Below, one piece after another: positions 6,544 to 11,834 of a stretch of DNA of 11,834 nt; within the stretch, counting starts at the first letter, position 1, and each line of letters opens with the position of its first letter. Position numbers and translations under genes: made by a program. The DNA is from Deltaproteobacteria bacterium (lineage in GTDB: Bacteria > Desulfobacterota > Desulfofervidia > Desulfofervidales > DG-60). The notes below the pieces were generated by a model. It worked only from the letters and a program-made list of their open reading frames with translations, was not told where the DNA came from and did no database searches. The DNA lies in contig JAGGTC010000155.1 in the NCBI GenBank assembly GCA_021163945.1, forward strand, positions 1 through 11,834. Reading direction: 5' to 3'.

Positions 6544-7399
6544 CCTTTAATCCCCTTAGTGTTAGGTGTGTATACCTCTGTGTGGTGGCCAGGCTTGCAT
6601 GTCCCAGAAGCTCCTGTACCATCCTTAGATCTGCCCCCTGATTTAACAAATGGGTGGCAAATGTGTGCCTTATGGTATGAGGACTTACCTTTTCCATGAG
6701 CCCACATCTTAAACTATATTTTTTGATAATCCTAGCAATACTCCTTGTAGAAAGACGTCCCCCAAGGTGGTTTAGAAATAGGGCATTTTGCCTTGTTTTT
6801 TTGAGCAATTTACCCCTTTTTTCTAAATAAGACCTAAGTGCCTCTTTGGCCTTTTCTCCTAAAAAGGCTATACGTTCCTTTTTTCCCTTTCCATATACAA
6901 ATAATATCCCTTGTCCTATATCTATATCCTCTAAATTTAGCCTTACTAATTCACTTACCCTTAGGCCAGCGGCATAGAGCACCTCCAGGATGGCCCTATC
7001 CCTTAGGGCTATTACATCTCCTCCCTTAGCTGCATCTATTAGCCTAAATGTCTCATTTATAGTGAGAAAATGGGGGATGGTTTGACCCTGCTTTGGGCCA
7101 AATATGGAAAGTGCTGGGTGTCCAGAGATTAGCCCCTTTTTATTTAAAAATTTGAAAAATGAACGGATAGTAGAAAGTTTTCTATTTACAGTGCTTGGTG
7201 TCTGAGATTGCATTAAAAAAATGATATAATCTCTTATCACCTCACTGCCTACCTCTTTAAGGGATTTTATTGTGCGCTTTTCTAAAAATTTTTTAAATTC
7301 ATTTAAATCTGTTAAATAGGCACGTATTGTGTGGGGGGAATAATTCCTCTCTACCTTTAGGTAGTGAACAAACCTTTGGATAAAATCAGGTAAATTCAT
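6512..7399 (-). CDS. xerC: Site-specific tyrosine recombinase of the XerC/XerD type
   Basis: DNA recombinase that resolves chromosome dimers at dif sites near the division septum. The N-terminal SAM-like DNA-binding domain (about 1-90, with RNYSPHTIRAY) precedes the catalytic domain. The full catalytic set is present: R147 in GLRVSEL, K171 in YGKGKKER, H241 and R244 in SPHTIRHTFATHLL, H267 in LLGHASLATT and the nucleophile Y276 in QRYTHL. The length of 295 is normal. Whether it acts as XerC, XerD or a single XerH-like enzyme cannot be told from one gene; the symbol follows the codV-like position ahead of hslVU. First gene of the minus-strand operon. Its ATG has no obvious ribosome site and sits just after a possible -10 element. 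Confidence 0.93.
   Translation of the reverse strand: MNLPDFIQRFVHYLKVERNYSPHTIRAYLTDLNEFKKFLEKRTIKSLKEVGSEVIRDYIIFLMQSQTPSTVNRKLSTIRSFFKFLNKKGLISGHPALSIFGPKQGQTIPHFLTINETFRLIDAAKGGDVIALRDRAILEVLYAAGLRVSELVRLNLEDIDIGQGILFVYGKGKKERIAFLGEKAKEALRSYLEKRGKLLKKTRQNALFLNHLGGRLSTRSIARIIKKYSLRCGLMEKVSPHTIRHTFATHLLNQGADLRMVQELLGHASLATTQRYTHLTLRGLKDVYNRAHPRR
6516..6521 (-). promoter_or_regulatory. Strong Shine-Dalgarno sequence inside the end of xerC that argues about the hslV start
   Basis: On the minus strand AAGGAG occupies these bases and is followed by ATAAA, then ATA (6508-6510). That ATA is in the hslV frame three codons before the catalytic Thr. The conventional hslV ATG lies upstream of this site, so the site cannot serve it. 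An ATG at 6504-6506 is also well placed but is out of frame and gives only a seven-codon peptide. The AAGGAG could be plain xerC coding sequence (Pro-Arg-Arg codons) that matches by chance, but it is one of the best ribosome sites in the window. Confidence 0.5.
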
Positions 7400-7407
7400 T
7401 TAAACAT

Positions 7408-7436
7408 TAAATAAGCACAAACCAATCTAAAATCAA
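7408..7436 (-). promoter_or_regulatory. Possible promoter for the xerC-hslVU-arg operon
   Basis: On the minus strand TTGATT (7431-7436) and TATTTA (7408-7413) are separated by 17 bases, the best sigma-70-like pair ahead of xerC. A transcript would begin about 7400-7402, almost on the xerC ATG at 7397-7399, leaving little or no leader. This fits the absence of a Shine-Dalgarno sequence there. The -10 match is poor, so this is a weak call. Confidence 0.28.
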
Positions 7437-7461
7437 GGGCACTATCGAAGACATTGCCTTT
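7435..7461. repeat. Imperfect inverted repeat in the divergent intergenic region
   Basis: AAGGGCA (7435-7441) and TGCCTTT (7455-7461) form a 7-base stem with one G-T pair around a 13-base loop. It lies between the two divergent promoters, so it could be an operator or a stem in a longer leader. A short stem like this can easily arise by chance. Confidence 0.2.
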
Positions 7462-7482
7462 TTGCCTATTGAGTGGTAAACT
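7454..7482 (+). promoter_or_regulatory. Possible promoter for the trehalose operon
   Basis: TTGCCT (7454-7459) and TAAACT (7477-7482) are 17 bases apart. The expected start of transcription, about seven bases on, falls at the otsAB ATG (7489), and there is no convincing ribosome site before that ATG, so a leaderless message is possible. Sequence matches are only partial. Confidence 0.3.
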
Positions 7483-7488
7483 GGAATA

Positions 7489-9690
7489 ATGGGCAGGTGG
7501 TTGATTATCTCAAATAGACTTCCAATCACCATAGTAAAGAGGGAGAATCAATTACAATTTCATGCCAGTGCAGGTGGTCTCGCCACAGGCCTGGGTTCAT
7601 TTTATAAATCATACAAAAGCCTATGGATAGGGTGGCCAGGTATTACCTTAGAAAAGATAAAAGGTAAAAGGGGGGAGATTGAAGAAAGAATTTTGGCTGA
7701 AAATTGCTATCCAATTTTTCTCTCCCAATACGATATTGAAAATTACTATTATGGCTTTTGTAATAAGACCCTTTGGCCACTTTTTCACTACTTTACTCAA
7801 TATACTACATATAGCAAGAACCTACGTGAGGCCTACAGGAGGGTAAATGAGCTCTTTTGTAAGACAGTTGTCAAGATAGCAAACCCAGATGATATCATCT
7901 GGGTACACGACTATCATTTAATGCTTCTGCCAAGACTTATAAGGGAGAGGCTTCCAGAGGCAACAATAGGATTTTTTCTCCATATTCCCTTTCCCTCCCT
8001 TGAGGTATTTCGACTATTACCTGGGCGCAAAGAGATCTTAAATGGCCTCTTAGGGGCTGATCTTATAGGCTTTCACACATATGACTATGTCCTACACTTT
8101 CTTGCCAGTATCCGCCACCTGTTGGGATATGAACACAGTTTCGGACAAATTATGGCAAAAGGCCGAACAATAAAGGTAGATGCATTCCCCATGGGGATAG
8201 ATTATGAAAGATTTGCCAATGCTGTGGATCATAAAGAGGTCCAGAGGGAGATAAAGAAGATCCGCAAAAAGGTAGGAGAAAGCAAAATAATTTTATCAGT
8301 ATGCCGCTTGGATTACACAAAGGGTGTTCCAGAAAGACTTGAGGCATTTGACCTCTTTCTTGAAATGAATCCAGAGTATAGGGAAAAGGTATCCTTTGTT
8401 TTAGTAGCAGTCCCTTCACGCACAAGGGTAAATCAATATATGCTCCTAAAGAGACAGGTGGATGAACTTATCGGCAGAATTAATGGAAAACATGGAACTA
8501 TTGGCTGGACACCTATCTGGTACATATATGGCTCTTTACCCTTTCATAGGCTGGTTGCCCTATATAACATTGCTGATGTTGCCCTTGTAACCCCCTTAAG
8601 AGACGGGATGAATCTGATAGCAAAGGAGTTTATTGCATCAAAAAGGGATGGAAGGGGTGTCCTTGTCCTCAGTGAGATGACTGGTGCAGCAAAGGAGTTG
8701 GGAGAGGCAATCATGGTAAACCCAAATAACAGGGAACAGGTTGCAGAGGCACTAAAAGAGGCCCTGGAGATGCCAGAGGAGGATCAGATAGAACGCAATA
8801 GGATAATGCAAATTAGGCTGCAACGCTACGATGTAATAAGGTGGGCAAATGAATTTGTAGACAAGCTCCTTGATACAAAGAAGGCCCAACGGGAGTTGGG
8901 CCAAAGGAGATTGACGCAGGAGATGAGAAATAGCTTAATTGACCACTATTTGAAGAGCAAAAGGCGATTGATATTGTTAGACTATGATGGGACACTCATC
9001 CCATTTGTAGTGAGGCCTGAAAGGGCAAGACCAGATGAAAGACTTCTAGAGTTGCTAAGATCGCTCTCTTATGAACCAAAAAATGAAGTAGTCATTATAA
9101 GTGGAAGGGATAAGGCCACCCTGGAAAACTGGTTTGGCGGTCTAAATATGGGGTTGGTCGCCGAACACGGTGTATGGATCAAAGAAAGGGGTGGAAAGTG
9201 GGAGATGATAGAGCCATTGAAAAATGACTGGAAAGGAGAAATAAGGCCAATCCTGGAAATTTATGTGGATAGAACCCCTGGGGCCTTTATTGAGGAAAAG
9301 GAGTTCTCCCTTGTTTGGCACTACCGCATGGCCGATCCAGAATTGGGGGAGGTGAGGGCAAGGGAATTAAAAGATGCCCTTTTGCAACTCACTGTAAATC
9401 TTAACCTTGGGGTCTTGGAGGGAAATAAGGTAATTGAGATTAAGAATATTGGTATAAACAAAGGCCGTGCTGCCTTAAGATGGATTAAAAAGGAAAAATG
9501 GGGCTTTATTTTGGCAATAGGCGATGATTGGACAGATGATGATGTATTTGCTGTCCTCCCCGAATTGGCATACTCCATTAAGGTTGGTTTGGGGCCCTCT
9601 CGGGCAAGGTTTAATCTTGACTCAATAATGGATATAAGATTACTATTGGAAGAATTAGGAGGGAGGCATGCATCATTTAGAGGACTATAG
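7489..9690 (+). CDS. Fused trehalose-6-phosphate synthase / trehalose-6-phosphate phosphatase
   Basis: A 733-residue bifunctional protein making trehalose from a nucleotide-glucose and glucose-6-phosphate. Residues 1-~465 are a GT20 (OtsA) domain. Residues known from E. coli OtsA reappear at a constant offset: R10, W96, D141 (WVHDYHLML), H165 (LHIPFPS), R273 and K278 (RLDYTKG), D372 (RDGMNL) and E380. Residues ~490-725 are a HAD-type phosphatase (OtsB): D498 and D500 in LDYDGT, SGRD at 538-541, K658 in GINKGR and GDDWTDDD at 678-685. Both active sites look complete, so a channelled two-step enzyme is expected in the cytoplasm. Such fusions occur in Bacteroidetes and plants. The start is fixed by an in-frame stop at 7477-7479. 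Glucosylglycerol-phosphate synthase is a related alternative for the N-domain but is less likely. Overlaps treT by 23 bases. Confidence 0.93.
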   Translation: MGRWLIISNRLPITIVKRENQLQFHASAGGLATGLGSFYKSYKSLWIGWPGITLEKIKGKRGEIEERILAENCYPIFLSQYDIENYYYGFCNKTLWPLFHYFTQYTTYSKNLREAYRRVNELFCKTVVKIANPDDIIWVHDYHLMLLPRLIRERLPEATIGFFLHIPFPSLEVFRLLPGRKEILNGLLGADLIGFHTYDYVLHFLASIRHLLGYEHSFGQIMAKGRTIKVDAFPMGIDYERFANAVDHKEVQREIKKIRKKVGESKIILSVCRLDYTKGVPERLEAFDLFLEMNPEYREKVSFVLVAVPSRTRVNQYMLLKRQVDELIGRINGKHGTIGWTPIWYIYGSLPFHRLVALYNIADVALVTPLRDGMNLIAKEFIASKRDGRGVLVLSEMTGAAKELGEAIMVNPNNREQVAEALKEALEMPEEDQIERNRIMQIRLQRYDVIRWANEFVDKLLDTKKAQRELGQRRLTQEMRNSLIDHYLKSKRRLILLDYDGTLIPFVVRPERARPDERLLELLRSLSYEPKNEVVIISGRDKATLENWFGGLNMGLVAEHGVWIKERGGKWEMIEPLKNDWKGEIRPILEIYVDRTPGAFIEEKEFSLVWHYRMADPELGEVRARELKDALLQLTVNLNLGVLEGNKVIEIKNIGINKGRAALRWIKKEKWGFILAIGDDWTDDDVFAVLPELAYSIKVGLGPSRARFNLDSIMDIRLLLEELGGRHASFRGL
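9657..9662 (+). promoter_or_regulatory. Shine-Dalgarno sequence for treT inside the end of otsAB
   Basis: AGGAGG lies five bases before the ATG at 9668, within the last codons of the upstream gene. It supports that start and an independent re-initiation site for the downstream gene despite the 23-base overlap. Confidence 0.75.
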
Positions 9691-10873
9691 AAAAATTGCT
9701 GGGGATGAAGCAATATCAGCAATATATAAGGAGGCAAGAAGGCTTTATGGAAGGCGTATATTACATATCAATTCTACTTACTATGGAGGTGGTGTAGCAG
9801 AGATATTAAGTTCCCTTGTGCCACTCATGAACAATGTAGGGATAGAGGCAGATTGGAGGATACTCCATGGCACACCTGACCTGTTTACTATAACCAAAAA
9901 GTTTCACAATGCCCTTCAAGGTGACTCTATAAACCTTACTGAGATAAAAAAGCAATTGTATGTTGGGACAAATGAGGCCTTTTCCACCTATTGTCACATA
10001 GATGCCGACTGTGTATTTGTACATGACCCACAACCACTGCCTGTTATAAAGTTTTATAAGAAGAGACAACCATGGGTTTGGAGGTGCCATATAGACCTGA
10101 CAAACCCAAATAAAAAGCTCTGGGAATTTCTAAAGGGGTTTATCCTCAGATACGATATGGTCATCTTTTCATCTGAAAAATACAAAAAAGAGGATCTGCC
10201 TGTAGAACAAAGGGTCATCTACCCATCCATTGACCCTCTATCGCTTAAAAACAAGGAGCTATCTGAAAAGGATATACTAAAATATGTCAAAAAAGCAGGT
10301 ATTCCTAGTGATAAGCCGGTTATAACACAGGTCTCAAGGATGGATCCCTGGAAGGATCCAGAGGGTCTACTTGAGGTATTTAAGTATGTAAAGGAAAAGG
10401 TAGATTGTAGAATGGTCTATTGCTATGATGTGGCACTAGATGACCCAGAGGGTGTTGAGATATACTCTAAGGTATATCGTAAGGCAAAGAAGTTTGTAGA
10501 AAAAGGTGATGTCATCTTTGTTGTTGGTAAACACCAGATCCTTGTCAATGCCATCCAAAGATTTTCTACTGTATTAGTACAAAATTCTATAAGGGAAGGT
10601 TTTTGCCTGGCTATAACCGAGGCACTGTGGAAGGGAAAACCGGTTGTAGCTACAAATGTTGGGGGGATCCCTCTGCAAATAAAAGATGGGGAGAATGGTT
10701 TCTTGGTTGAGCCTGGCAACAGGGAGCAATTTGCAGACAGGATTATAAAGATTTTAGAAGACCCCTCTATAGGCCATGAGCTGGGCAAAAAGGCAAGAGA
10801 AGTGGTTAGAGAGAGATTCTTAATAACAAGGACACTGCTAGATTACCTGCATATACTAAATCTATTGATATGA
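9668..10873 (+). CDS. treT: Trehalose glycosyltransferring synthase (TreT), GT4 family
   Basis: A 401-residue GT-B glycosyltransferase of the TreT type, known to join a nucleotide-glucose to free glucose to give trehalose directly (reversible in several archaea). The N-domain carries LHINSTYYGGGVAEIL at 32-47, the loop that distinguishes this group from sucrose and glycogen synthases, followed by DWRILHG at 62-68, VHDPQPLP at 118-125 and WRCHIDLTNPN at 138-148. The C-domain has QVSRMDPWKDPEGLLEVF at 221-238 with R224 and K229 for the nucleotide diphosphate, and the E-x7-E pair E310/E318 in REGFCLAITEALWKGKPVVA. No membrane segment. It is coupled by overlap to otsAB upstream and to the PurD-like gene downstream (ATGA). 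Floridoside or other GT4 synthases are possible alternatives, but the N-terminal block favours TreT. Confidence 0.88.
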   Translation: MHHLEDYRKIAGDEAISAIYKEARRLYGRRILHINSTYYGGGVAEILSSLVPLMNNVGIEADWRILHGTPDLFTITKKFHNALQGDSINLTEIKKQLYVGTNEAFSTYCHIDADCVFVHDPQPLPVIKFYKKRQPWVWRCHIDLTNPNKKLWEFLKGFILRYDMVIFSSEKYKKEDLPVEQRVIYPSIDPLSLKNKELSEKDILKYVKKAGIPSDKPVITQVSRMDPWKDPEGLLEVFKYVKEKVDCRMVYCYDVALDDPEGVEIYSKVYRKAKKFVEKGDVIFVVGKHQILVNAIQRFSTVLVQNSIREGFCLAITEALWKGKPVVATNVGGIPLQIKDGENGFLVEPGNREQFADRIIKILEDPSIGHELGKKAREVVRERFLITRTLLDYLHILNLLI

Positions 10874-11834
10874 TAAAAGAAAAGGTGCTTGTAGCAGGTA
10901 GTGGGGCAAGGGATCACTGCCTGGCCGAAGAGTATGCAGAGCATGGGTACAAGACATACATTGCCCCTGGAAATCCTGGGATAAAGTATACAAAAAAGGG
11001 TAAAAGTGGTTGGATAGAGTGTGTCCCATTAAGGGACCCTATTGAGATTGCAAGGTTCTGTAAAGAAAACAATGTAGTACTAGTAGATGCTGGTTCTGAG
11101 AACGTCCTAGATCAGGGGATTGTGGATGTATGCAATGCCTTTGGAATAGCAACCATAGGGCCAAGGAAGGAATATGTTAGGATAGAGAGTGATAGGGAGT
11201 TTACAGATAGGCTCTTGGTGGACATAGGTGTCCCAAAACCAGAGTTTGCAGTCTTTGATGACCCAGAGAAGGCAAAAAAATACGTAAAAAATATAGGTTA
11301 TCAGGTTGTGGTCAAGGCCAATGGACTGGCCTCTGGCAAGGGTTGCATCGTGTGTGATGACGTAGATGACGCCATAGATGCAATTGAGACCATAATGGTA
11401 AAGAAAAAATTTGGCAAATCTGGGGAAAAGGTTGTAATTGAGGAAAGGAAATATGGAGAGGAAATATCATTTTTTGTCTATCTAGATGGAGAACATATCC
11501 TTCCACTGAAGATGTTTGCAAAGGATTATAAGCCAGCATTTGATCCAGATGATAAATTGGGGATGTTTATCTTCAATTATGGCCTTGATGATAAAGGGAT
11601 AAGGAGGGGATTGCATAAACTTGGGATAAAATGCCCTGAAAATCTGAAGTCTATGAATGAGGGGCAGAGGATTGAATACCTAAAGGGGGTCTTAAATAAC
11701 AGGGATGTCAGTTTGCCAAATCTAAATACAGGTGGGACTGGTTGCTATTGCCCTCATAAATTGGTCAGCCCACACCTAGTAAATAGAATAATAAAGGAGA
11801 TAGTAAATCCTACAGTAAATGAGATATATAGAAG
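10870..11834 (+). CDS. Divergent PurD-like ATP-grasp ligase (partial, runs off the right edge)
   Basis: The first 321 codons of an ATP-grasp enzyme related to glycinamide ribonucleotide synthetase (PurD). The N-domain starts VLVAGSGARDHCLAEEYAE (usual form GSGGREHALA), with APGNPG at 32-37. The ATP-grasp core shows VVVKANGLASGKGCIV at 146-161, VVIEERKYGEEISFFVYLDG at 188-207 and NTGGTGCYCP at 286-295. Departures are clear: the usual GPEAPL substrate loop reads AGSENVL (74-80), the usual SK after the GP(S/T)K helix reads SD, and NTGGMGAY has Thr for Met. Between DYKPAFDPDD (219-228) and PNLNTGG (283-289), normally joined by a few residues, lie about 55 extra ones (lysine-, leucine- and asparagine-rich). 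No stop is reached. It could be a true but odd PurD or a paralogue with another substrate. Its ATG overlaps the treT stop (ATGA). Confidence 0.8.
   Translation, partial: MIKEKVLVAGSGARDHCLAEEYAEHGYKTYIAPGNPGIKYTKKGKSGWIECVPLRDPIEIARFCKENNVVLVDAGSENVLDQGIVDVCNAFGIATIGPRKEYVRIESDREFTDRLLVDIGVPKPEFAVFDDPEKAKKYVKNIGYQVVVKANGLASGKGCIVCDDVDDAIDAIETIMVKKKFGKSGEKVVIEERKYGEEISFFVYLDGEHILPLKMFAKDYKPAFDPDDKLGMFIFNYGLDDKGIRRGLHKLGIKCPENLKSMNEGQRIEYLKGVLNNRDVSLPNLNTGGTGCYCPHKLVSPHLVNRIIKEIVNPTVNEIYR

Noticed and set aside
9321..9737. A 138-codon open frame on the minus strand across the otsAB-treT junction
   Set aside because: Antisense to both genes, whose overlap and motifs are clear; no support for a separate gene.
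1..11834. CRISPR array, tRNA or rRNA genes
   Set aside because: No regularly spaced repeats, cloverleaf-like segments or conserved rRNA blocks were seen on either strand.

Overview
The window looks like a chromosomal piece of a moderately AT-rich bacterium (about 43% G+C by eye). Arginine is written mainly as AGG/AGA and isoleucine often as ATA. Two things hint at a thermophilic or deep-branching anaerobic lineage of the Desulfobacterota/Nitrospirota kind: a DUF763 gene (a family known mostly from archaea and thermophilic bacteria) and a TreT-type trehalose synthase (best known from thermophilic archaea and bacteria). That placement is an inference; no rRNA is present to test it.

Left end (1-570): a 'gene graveyard' with no intact gene. 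It holds, in order, an internal piece of an IS1634-type transposase (minus strand, running off the left edge), what looks like the last 23 codons of a nucleotide-sugar dehydrogenase (plus), a probable antitoxin tail and the first ~28 codons of a PIN-domain (VapC-like) toxin (plus). The toxin-antitoxin piece has a richer G+C content and different codons from its surroundings.

Minus-strand operon (7399 down to 571): xerC - hslV - hslU - argB - argD - argF - DUF763. Neighbouring genes overlap or are separated by 2-6 bases. It joins a Xer recombinase and the HslVU protease (the same order as the Bacillus codVWX genes) to three arginine-biosynthesis genes and a conserved protein of unknown function. 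The hslV start is unusual: a strong Shine-Dalgarno sequence points at an ATA codon that would give the short pre-sequence usual for the family.

A divergent 89-base region (7400-7488) separates this from a plus-strand operon running off the right edge: a fused trehalose-6-phosphate synthase/phosphatase (OtsA-OtsB), a TreT-type trehalose glycosyltransferring synthase, and the first 321 codons of a divergent PurD-like ATP-grasp enzyme. These three overlap by 23 and 4 bases, so they are probably translated together. Two independent trehalose routes therefore sit side by side. The PurD-like protein departs from normal glycinamide ribonucleotide synthetase at its signature positions and has an extra segment of about 55 residues inside the ATP-grasp region. 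It is the most unusual gene in the window.
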